The notes under the pieces: model-generated | Seen by the model: only the letters and a program-made list of their open reading frames with translations | What the model was told of the DNA's origin: nothing | Databases searched by the model: none | Program-made: the position numbers and the translations under genes | NCBI GenBank assembly: GCA_900107185.1 | Contig: FNPA01000006.1 | Span: 1-64,000 of the forward strand | From: Ruminococcaceae bacterium YAD3003 | GTDB taxonomy: Bacteria > Bacillota > Clostridia > Saccharofermentanales > Saccharofermentanaceae | Reading direction: 5' to 3' | Length of the DNA: 64,000 nucleotides | Shown here: positions 8,260-16,813 of the stretch, in pieces | Layout of the letters: each line of letters opens with the position of its first letter | Numbering within the stretch: the stretch's first letter is position 1

Positions 8260-9752
8260 GCTTTCTTCGCCTCAAACCAGAATACTGTTTCAGTGTTGCC
8301 CATTGAGGAGCCGTATTTGAAACCGTGGAGCTTCATGATGTTCTCGTTGATCTCGACTCCCATTCCGTTACTGTTAAGTTTATCAGTCTTATTTTTTCTG
8401 TCATTTGAACTGTCATTTCTGAACTTGATCCAGACAGTCTTTTCTTCGTTTATGATTTGTACTTCAGCCTTTTTATCAGCGTATTTGACCATGTTGGTCA
8501 GGTAGTTGCCGAGAGCGATCTTCATGAACTTGAGATCTGCCTTGATCATGATCTCTTCAGAATCAGGCATGATTACCTTGAGGTCTCTTTCCAGTGCGAG
8601 CGGTCTTACATGATTATAAACTGACCACAGGAGTGCAGAGATGTCGATCTCCTCAATGTTGAGGTTTAAGTTGCCCGAATTGATCTTATCCATCTCGAGG
8701 AGTGCGTTGATCAATACTGTCATGTCATCAACTTCGCGGTTGATCTTTTTGGCGTACTCTTCGCGGTCGTTCTCGTCGATATAATCCCAATTCTCCATAT
8801 AAGCTTTTGTAACAGCCAGAGGTGTCTTGAGCTCATGTGCAACGCCTCTCGTGAGTCTTCTGGATTTCATCTCAAATTCCATGCTGCTCTTGTAGAGTCT
8901 TGACATCGCGAAAGCAATGACAGCTTCAATTAAGAGGAGCGCAACAGTCAGAGCGATGTATGTTCCTCTGTTTGCTCTTAATACTATCTGAACGGGGTGG
9001 AAGACATGCATCGTGACATAAACTCCGTATCTGGTAACAGTAGATTTGAATTGATATGTTGTCCAGATGCTTTTCTTCTGCAACTGCGCATCCTCTCCGG
9101 TCTTTATCTGTGCATATAGCTCATCAAACTTTGCTTTCGCTTCCTTATTAAGTTTTGCATCATAATTTGTCTTGGCAAAGCGCATAACCGTACCATATAG
9201 ATAGGTATCATTCTTCCACTCAGAAGCAGGAATCAGTTCACCGCCCTGGTAATCAACATCATGAACCTTATAAGTCTTGTTCTGATAGAGCATCTCGCCG
9301 CCGTGAATGAATACATCATCAACCTCACCGGTAAATGAGGGATCATACAGATTTTTGTCATCATAAACAGAGGTATCGTCAACATAGAAGATCCTGTACT
9401 CGCTACTGCTGAAATAATGGTCCTCGGCCAGTACCACGGTACAATAATCAGTTGATGTATCAAATTTCGCACCGCTGCCGGTCTCCAGGTAGCCGTAAAA
9501 TCCCATACCTTCATATCCGTACTCGCCATAAGTATTCCAGCAATTGGCAAACGAATACCTTATGAATTCATCTTCGGAAGTTATGCTGTCACTTGTTGGA
9601 ACATTTGAATAAACAATTGACTTGGCCATGGTGATATCCGTAGTCATCTCTTTGTTTGCGAGGATATATGTATAGATTCCCATTCCCAGAAGGAAGATTG
9701 CGAGAATCAAACCATCGATTATTATTGCTGTTCTGATGTAATGCTGTTTCAT
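8256..9752 (-). CDS. Sensor histidine kinase
   Basis: The 498-residue kinase has a first transmembrane helix (about 9-31), an extracellular sensor region of about 230 residues (32-260) with no recognised domain, and a second helix (about 264-285). The cytoplasmic part is HisKA (phospho-acceptor H306 in RGVAHELKTPLAVTK) and HATPase (N box in NYLTNMVKYADK; a reduced G box NGMGVEINENIMKLHG). I chose the ATG at 9752 because GAGGGAG precedes it by about 8 bp; the upstream in-frame ATG has no such site. It is cotranscribed with the response regulator. The signal is unknown. Confidence 0.9.
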   Translation of the reverse strand: MKQHYIRTAIIIDGLILAIFLLGMGIYTYILANKEMTTDITMAKSIVYSNVPTSDSITSEDEFIRYSFANCWNTYGEYGYEGMGFYGYLETGSGAKFDTSTDYCTVVLAEDHYFSSSEYRIFYVDDTSVYDDKNLYDPSFTGEVDDVFIHGGEMLYQNKTYKVHDVDYQGGELIPASEWKNDTYLYGTVMRFAKTNYDAKLNKEAKAKFDELYAQIKTGEDAQLQKKSIWTTYQFKSTVTRYGVYVTMHVFHPVQIVLRANRGTYIALTVALLLIEAVIAFAMSRLYKSSMEFEMKSRRLTRGVAHELKTPLAVTKAYMENWDYIDENDREEYAKKINREVDDMTVLINALLEMDKINSGNLNLNIEEIDISALLWSVYNHVRPLALERDLKVIMPDSEEIMIKADLKFMKIALGNYLTNMVKYADKKAEVQIINEEKTVWIKFRNDSSNDRKNKTDKLNSNGMGVEINENIMKLHGFKYGSSMGNTETVFWFEAKKA

Positions 9753-9842
9753 TTCATTAACTCCCTCAAATGTTTGATGATGCAATAATAATCCCGGGAT
9801 GTGTACTCTTTATGTACATATGAAAATTTCTCGAAAAATAGA

Positions 9843-9882
9843 AATATCCCTGCCAGAACATCACGCACTGACAGGGATATTA
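9843..9882 (-). terminator. Terminator-like hairpin after the ABC exporter operon
   Basis: AATATCCCTG and CAGGGATATT form an arm of about 10 bp. On the minus strand it is followed by TTCTATTTTT. It lies 20 bp beyond the stop of the last ABC permease gene and before the kinase promoter. Confidence 0.65.
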
Positions 9883-9902
9883 TAGCATTTGATTATTCTT
9901 TA

Positions 9903-10709
9903 TCAGGATCCCGTGAAATCATATTTCCTGACTCCGAGCATCCAGAAGGCATAACTTAAGAAAAAGAAAACCAGTCCGATCAGGGGTGACAGCCATGTCA
10001 GGACCGGGACATTATCCGGCTGCAGGAATACCAGGCTCGGGTAGTAAGCAACAAAGGCGATCGGGATGATGAATGTAAAGATAGCCTTGAAGACACTGTT
10101 AAAGATGCTCGCGGGGTAACGCGCGAAATCTTTGAACCTGAACATGATTACCATTACATAACCTGAGCCCTGGATCCAGAAGCATGTTGCCGCAGCAACG
10201 TTCATGATGGCGATCATGAAAAGTGATGCGGTGAAAGTAAACACCAGTGCCTGACCGACTGTTAAGAACGTTACAGGTATTCCGATCTTTGCCCATGCAT
10301 AGATCAATGTTCCCAGACCGAAGGCGAGCTGTCCTAATCCTTTGACGTCGAACACTTCCGACATGAAGTAGAAGAAGATGTTGACGGGCCTGAAGCAGTA
10401 CTTGATGAAGTCGCCGGAATAAACATGTGTACGGAGGTTCCAGTTGTTGTCAAAAAAGCACTGCACAGGAGTCAACGCCAAAAGCGAGAAACCGTAGAGA
10501 AACAGCATGTGGTTTAAGTCCCACCCGTTGATGGTAGGGAAGTTGTGGAACAGTACGATGAAGGTTATGAATCCTGCGAGGTTTGTCATGATCATTCCGA
10601 TCGTGGAGATCACGAAATCCGCACGGTAACTCATCTTACTCTTAAGGTCCTGGATCAGGATCTTGCGGTATATGGATAAATAGAATTTTAATCCTCTTTT
10701 CTTAGACAT
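9903..10709 (-). CDS. ABC-2 type permease (DUF990/COG3694-like)
   Basis: The 268-residue membrane protein has about six transmembrane segments. It belongs with the permease family usually found as a pair beside a COG4586-type ATPase. Family-like features include FYLSIYRKILIQDLKSKMSYRADF near the start and the C-terminal WMLGVRKYDFTGS. It should form one half of the membrane channel; the exported substrate is unknown. It follows the other permease gene after 4 bp and is the last gene of the operon. Confidence 0.82.
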   Translation of the reverse strand: MSKKRGLKFYLSIYRKILIQDLKSKMSYRADFVISTIGMIMTNLAGFITFIVLFHNFPTINGWDLNHMLFLYGFSLLALTPVQCFFDNNWNLRTHVYSGDFIKYCFRPVNIFFYFMSEVFDVKGLGQLAFGLGTLIYAWAKIGIPVTFLTVGQALVFTFTASLFMIAIMNVAAATCFWIQGSGYVMVIMFRFKDFARYPASIFNSVFKAIFTFIIPIAFVAYYPSLVFLQPDNVPVLTWLSPLIGLVFFFLSYAFWMLGVRKYDFTGS

Positions 10710-10713
10710 ATCA

Positions 10714-11523
10714 TTAACCTCCGTTTACCGTTATCTTCCTGACGGAAATCTTCCAGAAGATGACGCCTGCAACAGTAAGGATCACGCACCAGCCGAGCTG
10801 CATACCCCATAATTTTGCGAGCCCGGCGAGCGTGTCCGAACCACCCTTGTTAAGGAGCACCTGCAAGGGTATGTCGTATATAGCGCGGAAAGGCATCCAT
10901 GAGATGATGTTGCGGATGCTCTCAGGGAAGAATGCCAGAGGAATTGATGCACCCGAGAGAACCAGAACGATGGTCTCTTTTACGATGTTGATTCCCCATG
11001 TTGATTCTGTGTAGAGACAAAGCGTTGCAACCAGCATCTCGATGCCGAAGTTTACGATCTGTGCGAGTACTACAGATACCATGAACTTAACGAGATTAAG
11101 TCCGATCGGGATCGCACCTTTAGTTACGATCATTACTACAATGAATGTAGGAACGAATGCCAGAATAAACTGTGAAACGTGTGAGCCGGAATACTTCCAG
11201 AAAGTATAGGATCTGTACTTCATAGGTTTAAGAAGATCCAATATGATTGCACCCGACTGGATCGAACGGCTCATATCCCATACGACGAACATCTCGAGGA
11301 AGTTGAACAGTGCAGTGGCCAGGATCAGGTAGATCATGGTGTCGGTGAACGTCATGCCGTTTACGACATCCGTTCCGGATGACGCATATACTGCCTTCCA
11401 TAAGAAGTAGACCAGTACCAGATATATGAGGTTCGCAAATAGCGTAACCGCTGTGCCCAGTCTGAAGTGCAGAGATTCCATTATGCCTGCACGTACCAGG
11501 GCGATGTACTTTCGAATTGTCAT
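10714..11523 (-). CDS. ABC-2 type permease (COG4587-like)
   Basis: The 269-residue membrane protein has about six transmembrane segments and starts MTIRKYIALVRAGIMESLHFRLG, typical of this permease family. Its start overlaps the stop of the ATPase gene by 4 bp (ATGA), and the second permease follows 4 bp after its stop. Together the three genes encode a complete exporter of the uncharacterised COG4586-4587-3694 type. Related systems export drugs or lipophilic compounds, but no substrate can be assigned here. Confidence 0.82.
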   Translation of the reverse strand: MTIRKYIALVRAGIMESLHFRLGTAVTLFANLIYLVLVYFLWKAVYASSGTDVVNGMTFTDTMIYLILATALFNFLEMFVVWDMSRSIQSGAIILDLLKPMKYRSYTFWKYSGSHVSQFILAFVPTFIVVMIVTKGAIPIGLNLVKFMVSVVLAQIVNFGIEMLVATLCLYTESTWGINIVKETIVLVLSGASIPLAFFPESIRNIISWMPFRAIYDIPLQVLLNKGGSDTLAGLAKLWGMQLGWCVILTVAGVIFWKISVRKITVNGG

Positions 11524-12464
11524 ACAGAGCCTCCCTCATAGAGCTTTTTGATGACTTCTTCAGTTGAGATCTCCTGAAGCTGGATATCCTTTACCTTGTG
11601 TGACTTCTGGTATTCGGTAATGACAGTCATTACGTCAGTTGTCTTCTCGTCGATGAGTGTTTCTTCCCATGTGTCATTGTTGTCGAGACGGACACGGAGT
11701 GTTCTATATGAACCGAAATAAGTCTTCAGGTGTTCGATATCGTTGTCGTATATCTTGCTGCCTTTATCGATGATGACGATCCTCTTGCAGAGCGCATCAA
11801 CGTCGCCCATGTCATGTGTTGTAAGGATAACGGTAGTATTCTTTTCCTTATTGAGACCGAGGATCAGGTCTCTGATCTTCGATTTCATCGAGACGTCGAG
11901 ACCTATCGTCGGTTCATCAAGGAAAACAATGCCGGGGTTATGCAGGAATGCTGCGAGGATATCAGAGAGCGTTCTCTGGCCCAATGACATCTGACGCACT
12001 GTCTTGTGGAGGATCGGTTCAATATCGACGAGCGACCTGTAGAGCTCGATCATCTCGTCATATTCTTTCTGGGGAACCATATAGAGGTCTCTTAAGAGCT
12101 TGAATGATTCAACCAGCGGAAGTGCCCACCATAGCTGGCTTCTCTGTCCGAAAACGACACCGATGTTCTCGCAGTTTCTGGTTCTGTCCTTGTAGGGAAC
12201 AAGACCGTTAACGAGGATCTTACCTGATGTCGGCTCCAGAACGCCTGTCATCATCTTTATTGTTGTTGATTTGCCGGCCCCGTTAGGACCTAAGTATCCG
12301 ACGATCTCGCCCTTATTAATAGTTACTGATACATCCTTAACTGCAGAGACTGTTTTGTAATCTCTCGAAAACAGATCCTGAATGCTGCCCTTGAGACCTT
12401 CACGGCGGTTCAACACCTTGAAGTCTTTGCAAAGGTTTTCCATTACGATTGCTTCCTGTGCCAT
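11520..12464 (-). CDS. ABC transporter ATP-binding protein (COG4586-like)
   Basis: The 314-residue ATPase shows Walker A GPNGAGKST, a signature written MSLGQRT instead of LSGGQ, Walker B GIVFLDEPTIGLD, and switch histidine in TTHDMGD. The C-terminal 80 residues form the extra domain usual for ABC-2 exporter ATPases. The LGQR signature is typical of this subfamily. It is the first gene of a three-gene minus-strand operon with both permeases. A divergent AraC regulator begins 181 bp away across a region with a 34-bp inverted repeat, so that regulator may control the operon. Confidence 0.9.
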   Translation of the reverse strand: MAQEAIVMENLCKDFKVLNRREGLKGSIQDLFSRDYKTVSAVKDVSVTINKGEIVGYLGPNGAGKSTTIKMMTGVLEPTSGKILVNGLVPYKDRTRNCENIGVVFGQRSQLWWALPLVESFKLLRDLYMVPQKEYDEMIELYRSLVDIEPILHKTVRQMSLGQRTLSDILAAFLHNPGIVFLDEPTIGLDVSMKSKIRDLILGLNKEKNTTVILTTHDMGDVDALCKRIVIIDKGSKIYDNDIEHLKTYFGSYRTLRVRLDNNDTWEETLIDEKTTDVMTVITEYQKSHKVKDIQLQEISTEEVIKKLYEGGSV

Positions 12465-12582
12465 ATAAATCTACCTCTCTTCTTCGCCTGTAACTTTACG
12501 GCGTTTTTCTGTTGCTTTTCTTGATGAACACAAGTATATTGTATGAAAATACTCAATCAAACTGCTTTTGATATACATTTTT

Positions 12583-12616
12583 ATAACAATCTTCCACACG
12601 GTTGGAATATTGTTAT
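12583..12616. promoter_or_regulatory. 34-bp inverted repeat upstream of an AraC gene, candidate operator
   Basis: ATAACAAT-c-TTCCA and TGGAA-t-ATTGTTAT face each other across a 6-bp centre (CACGGT). The arms are 14 bp with one mismatch. It lies 30 bp before the AraC start codon at 12646 and about 120 bp upstream of the divergent ATPase gene. It could be an operator for autoregulation or a hairpin in the 5' untranslated region. There is no T-run after it, so it is unlikely to be a terminator. Confidence 0.6.
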
Positions 12617-12645
12617 TGTTTTGAATACGGGGAGAGAAAATTGTT

Positions 12646-13581
12646 ATGAAAAAAGAAGTCATGGGTCTCATCGTAAAGAGGGAAGACGGCTCGGAAATCG
12701 TAAACTACGATGATGAATCATTTCCTTCATATATCTATGAGGGTTGGGTAGCTCCGAAATGCACTTGGGCAAACGTCCCTCATTTTCATTCTGATGTTGA
12801 AATAGTCTCTGTTACATCCGGAAAGATGGCATATTCAGTTGATGGCAGAACGATAATGCTTCATGAGGGAGATACTATTTTTGTTAATGCCAATCACATT
12901 CATTACAGTATGTGTATCGATGATACCGTAGCCAAATACGTTATCTTCATAGCTGACCCGTCTATACTGAATTCGTCTGTGGCAGTAGAAATGAAGGCCT
13001 TGATGCCTATTCTCAGTAATCCTGATATTTCATGCATAAGGTTTCGCGATTTGAATGAACGCACCGAAAGCATATACAACCTTATGATGAAACTTCCTGA
13101 CGTAAGACATGATCCGTTTCAGATAACAAAGATCTTTTTCGAGATCTGGGAGATACTGTTATTTCAGAGCAAGACCTACGGCATTGTTGATACAGAGGTA
13201 ATGTCTGATACTCATATGCATTCGTTTAAACAGATGATGTATTTCATTGCTCAGAACTACAAAGAACCGATCAGTCTGGATCAGATCGCAGAGAGCGGTA
13301 ATATCAGCAAATCGATGTGCAACAAACTGTTTAACCAATATGTTGGAGAATCGCCCGTTAACTATCTGCTTCATTTAAGGAGCCGCAAAGTAGCCGAGTA
13401 TTTAAGGAGTACTCAGAGCAGCCTGTCAGATATCGCAGCTCTTACGGGTTTTAACGGCGTCAGTTATATGTCTGAAACGTTCAAGAAAATGTTTGGTCAG
13501 TCTCCGCGTGAGTACAGGAAAACGTGGCTCTCTGTACCTGAGACGACAGGACAGAATGTACCTGTCGAGCTGGATAAATAA
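12646..13581 (+). CDS. AraC-family regulator with N-terminal cupin
   Basis: The 311-residue protein has an N-terminal cupin-like sensor domain (about 25-110; NVPHFHSDVEIVSVTSGKMAYSVDG, then VNANHIHYSM) and a C-terminal AraC double helix-turn-helix (about 200-300; ISKSMCNKLFNQYVGESPVNYLLHLR, then GFNGVSYMSETFKKMFGQSPREYRK). Regulators of this layout commonly bind small sugars. It starts with ATG after GGGGAGAG, 30 bp beyond a 34-bp inverted repeat. It is divergent from the ABC exporter operon. The next gene starts 62 bp downstream. Confidence 0.88.
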   Translation: MKKEVMGLIVKREDGSEIVNYDDESFPSYIYEGWVAPKCTWANVPHFHSDVEIVSVTSGKMAYSVDGRTIMLHEGDTIFVNANHIHYSMCIDDTVAKYVIFIADPSILNSSVAVEMKALMPILSNPDISCIRFRDLNERTESIYNLMMKLPDVRHDPFQITKIFFEIWEILLFQSKTYGIVDTEVMSDTHMHSFKQMMYFIAQNYKEPISLDQIAESGNISKSMCNKLFNQYVGESPVNYLLHLRSRKVAEYLRSTQSSLSDIAALTGFNGVSYMSETFKKMFGQSPREYRKTWLSVPETTGQNVPVELDK

Positions 13582-13643
13582 ATAGTGGTTGAATAAGTGT
13601 TCCCTTACTGTAAAATAGATTCAAAGCTTCGGGAGGGCATTTC

Positions 13644-14114
13644 ATGTCAGAGCTATTGAAACAGATTAATTCGCTTGCAGTTTTCGGCGGGCTCAGACAG
13701 AAAGAGCCATTGAAGAGTCTTTGTACATTTTTAAGAAGCACTGAAACTCCCGGTACAAGACTCGAGGATGTTATCGAAGCATACAGTAATTTCGTAAGAG
13801 AAGTTTATATGATCCGCACCGATGCCGATTTTTCCGGCGCGTTGTGGGATGCTCTCAAAGAAGACGAGAATGTTTATTTCAAGATCGCAACAAGAAACAT
13901 GATGGCTGCCCAGACAGGTGAAGAGAAGATCAAACTCAGCCGTCTGATGGAAGTTGAGGTCGACCGTGAACTTGATATTCTCACTGCGATCGGAAATACC
14001 TCATATATCGATCTTCAAAATCTGTTCTATTACGACGGCCATATTGCCCAGTTCAAGACTACGGGCATTGATCTGAAGAAACGGTATATGGCTTATCTGT
14101 CAGTAGAAGACTGA
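13644..14114 (+). CDS. Small protein resembling the N-terminal domain of DUF815 ATPases
   Basis: The 156-residue helical protein follows a strong GGGAGGG site. The stretch LAVFGGLRQKEPLKSLCTFL, then ALKEDENVYFKIATRNM and EVEVDRELDILTAIG, resembles from memory the region before the AAA domain in DUF815 (PF05673) proteins. The ATPase domain itself, with its Walker motifs, is absent, and the protein ends at YMAYLSVED. No remnant of the ATPase part follows; the next gene starts 35 bp later. The similarity is by eye and unverified. It may be cotranscribed with the M6 protease gene. Confidence 0.55.
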   Translation: MSELLKQINSLAVFGGLRQKEPLKSLCTFLRSTETPGTRLEDVIEAYSNFVREVYMIRTDADFSGALWDALKEDENVYFKIATRNMMAAQTGEEKIKLSRLMEVEVDRELDILTAIGNTSYIDLQNLFYYDGHIAQFKTTGIDLKKRYMAYLSVED

Positions 14115-14148
14115 AATCTCGCGAAAAAACTTTCAGGAGTAAATCAAT

Positions 14149-16779
14149 ATGAAGAAGTTAAAAGTGGCAGGCCGCAATCTGCTGATTCCGGTTCTGGCTG
14201 TTTCGATGCTGTTAATGGGCTGCACTAAAACAGATGTGAATGAGACCGGGAACGGTGATGATCAGACACAGATGTCGACACCTCCGACCGATGCAGTAAT
14301 CCCGGCAGGGGAGATAATGGTTGATTCATCAGGTCTTGCCAGATGGAATTCTATTACGGGATCGCAGTACTATGTTGTTGAGCATATGTATTATTCGGAG
14401 TGTTGTAATGTTTTCGAGCGTTCGGAAAAGACAAAAGAGACACAGATTCAATTAAACCCAAATCACAGAATCGAAGTAAGAGCGGTTTATTCAGACGGTT
14501 CTCTGTCTGACGTAATGATCTCTGACTACTATCTCAAGGATGATACAAGTGACAAGATCTATGAATATGTGAGTTCTCTTCCCCAGTGGGATGCGTTTGC
14601 TAATATCGACCTTAACAGCGTCACGACTAATCCTGACGGTTCCATATATTTTGAGACTCAGGGACCTTGCGGGGATATGGTCCGCTTCTGGGGTGAAGAT
14701 ATTGAGATAACTCCTGATGGCGTGTTGTTCCATTCATTGGGAAGAATAGTTTCTCTTGATTCCATAGGCCGTATCTATATGGCAATGCCTTCCACGGATG
14801 AACCTACCGGATACGGGTTTATCAGCAATTTTGGTGCATATAATGCGAACTTCGATCCTCATCCGGACGATATCAGCAACATGATCTATACACGTCCGTT
14901 TGGTAAACCGATGGAGAGTTATAAAATCGGCGATGAGCTCCCGTACGAATTTACTTATTACTATCTTCAGCCGAATTTTATAGGATTGGGTTGTGATTCC
15001 CCGGCATATACTTTTGACAGAGTCGGCCTTGACGAAGACATGCTGGTACAGCGTTTCATTGTCATTTATGAACCGGATGAAGAGTGCACGAAGTTTGACA
15101 GAGTAGTTCTCCCTTATGAGGATTACGGTGTCTATATGGAAGGTGATTTTTACGATGTAACGAAAGAAACATGGGATCCTGTTCATGAGGTTTTCAATTT
15201 TGCTGCAAGCGTAGTTCCTGAACTTCACAATACGTTCGGCAAAGAGATTACCGATGAAATGATTAATGCACATTCAGAATACTATTGTGCGAATGCTGCC
15301 GAATCAGGCGTTGCAATTCCGGGTGATCTCAAAGATGCGGGCGGAAAAGTCCTTGATAAGGACAACACTCTGGTTACGGAAGGCTTAACGCTCAGCGTCA
15401 AGATCGGTGATTACGAATACGATGCCAAACTCGACATTATCGATGCGTATGAATCAGCAGAGACCATGCACGATCTCGTTCCTTATGCTTTCCCTGAAGC
15501 AACGGGTGAAATCAATACGCTTGTAATTCCTATCTGCTGGGCTGACGATCCGTCTTTGGCTAATGACAATGAACTGAACCGCTACAAATCCGAGCTCGGA
15601 AGATGTACGGAACTGGGCAATGATGATATTAAGGATTATTCAGACGGAATTGACGGCGACCGTTTCTCATTGAGCGGATATTTCGATATCGCATCTTACG
15701 GTAAGCTCACTGTTAATTCTTATATCACAGACTGGTATATGGCGCCTTATTCTTTCGATGAGATGAAATACAGGGGCCTGGATGATGAACTCATAAAAGA
15801 ATTCGGCAAGTGGTTATTCAAAGAATATCCTAATGTTGACTGGTCTATGTTCGATAAGGATTCAAACGGATATTTCGATTCAGTGATCCTCTTAAATTCT
15901 GGTGATATGACAGATGAGGACGGATTCGTGATCGTATCGTTCGGAGGCGCATTCCAGTACAGAGCAACTTACGGAAGCGAGTGCGCAGGAACAGCTGAAG
16001 AACCCGGATTCAATAACGTGGTATGCATGAATGCGATGCATTTCGGCGACAATACTCTTATCCACGAGTTCAGTCACGGCTTTGGCATTATCGATTATTA
16101 TGATGTGTCCTACAGCGGCATTGATGCTGTAGGAGGATATGACATGCAGGACGCAAGTAAGGGAGACTGGAACCCGTATTCCAAGTTTGCTTGCGGCTGG
16201 ATCGATCCTGAGATCGTATCAGGTCTTAAATCCGGCGAGTCAGCTGAGTTTACTATCGGATCTTTTGCAGACACCGGTGACGCTATTGTCGTTCCGGTAT
16301 TGGATACATATGACGGAAAACCTTTCGCTGAGTATATGATCATTGATCTTTATACTGATTCAGGTGTAAATGTTTACGATTCGCGTGAATACGGAATTGA
16401 CAGTTTTGCAGGTGTCCGTATCTATCACGTTGATGCGAGGATGGAGTACCGTGATTTTGTACCTGATATGTTCCCTTATATGGATCCGTGCCCGATCGGA
16501 ACGGTACATTACGGAAATAACAACAAGGCTTCCGGCTATTTCAACATCGAGCTTATCCAGGCAGGCGGTGAGAATACATTTACGGCAGGAGACAGAGCAG
16601 TTATTGACCAATCTGATTTCTTCCAGACAGGTGATGTGTTTACGGCAGATGCCTACTCCGGATTCTTCTACAAGGGCAAGATGGATCAGGGTGTCGATTT
16701 CAACTACTCGATAGAAATCGTGAGCGTGACCGGCACAGGCAGTAATGCTAAGGCAACGATAAAGATCACGAGATTATAA
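14149..16779 (+). CDS. Secreted lipoprotein with M6-type metalloprotease motif
   Basis: The 876-residue protein starts with a lipoprotein signal peptide; the lipobox cysteine is in MLLMGC (about residue 25). The catalytic zinc motif is H639-E-F-S-H-G-F-G-I-I-D649, the HExxHxxGxxD pattern of the M6/immune-inhibitor-A group, followed by MQDASKGDWNPYSKFACGW, also typical of M6. The region of about 350 residues after the signal (fibronectin-like start VDSSGLARWNSITGSQYYVV) has no recognised catalytic domain and probably serves binding. It should act at the cell surface on proteins. The ribosome site is CAGGAG. It is convergent with metH, sharing a terminator. Confidence 0.82.
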   Translation: MKKLKVAGRNLLIPVLAVSMLLMGCTKTDVNETGNGDDQTQMSTPPTDAVIPAGEIMVDSSGLARWNSITGSQYYVVEHMYYSECCNVFERSEKTKETQIQLNPNHRIEVRAVYSDGSLSDVMISDYYLKDDTSDKIYEYVSSLPQWDAFANIDLNSVTTNPDGSIYFETQGPCGDMVRFWGEDIEITPDGVLFHSLGRIVSLDSIGRIYMAMPSTDEPTGYGFISNFGAYNANFDPHPDDISNMIYTRPFGKPMESYKIGDELPYEFTYYYLQPNFIGLGCDSPAYTFDRVGLDEDMLVQRFIVIYEPDEECTKFDRVVLPYEDYGVYMEGDFYDVTKETWDPVHEVFNFAASVVPELHNTFGKEITDEMINAHSEYYCANAAESGVAIPGDLKDAGGKVLDKDNTLVTEGLTLSVKIGDYEYDAKLDIIDAYESAETMHDLVPYAFPEATGEINTLVIPICWADDPSLANDNELNRYKSELGRCTELGNDDIKDYSDGIDGDRFSLSGYFDIASYGKLTVNSYITDWYMAPYSFDEMKYRGLDDELIKEFGKWLFKEYPNVDWSMFDKDSNGYFDSVILLNSGDMTDEDGFVIVSFGGAFQYRATYGSECAGTAEEPGFNNVVCMNAMHFGDNTLIHEFSHGFGIIDYYDVSYSGIDAVGGYDMQDASKGDWNPYSKFACGWIDPEIVSGLKSGESAEFTIGSFADTGDAIVVPVLDTYDGKPFAEYMIIDLYTDSGVNVYDSREYGIDSFAGVRIYHVDARMEYRDFVPDMFPYMDPCPIGTVHYGNNNKASGYFNIELIQAGGENTFTAGDRAVIDQSDFFQTGDVFTADAYSGFFYKGKMDQGVDFNYSIEIVSVTGTGSNAKATIKITRL

Positions 16780-16784
16780 AACGA

Positions 16785-16812
16785 AAAGCAGGCACGGACA
16801 GCCTGCTTTTTT
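16785..16812. terminator. Bidirectional Rho-independent terminator
   Basis: AAAGCAGGC and GCCTGCTTT form a 9-bp stem with a 7-bp loop, flanked by A-rich sequence on the left and TTTTT on the right. It serves both the M6 protease gene and the convergent metH gene. Confidence 0.88.
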
Positions 16813-16813
16813 A

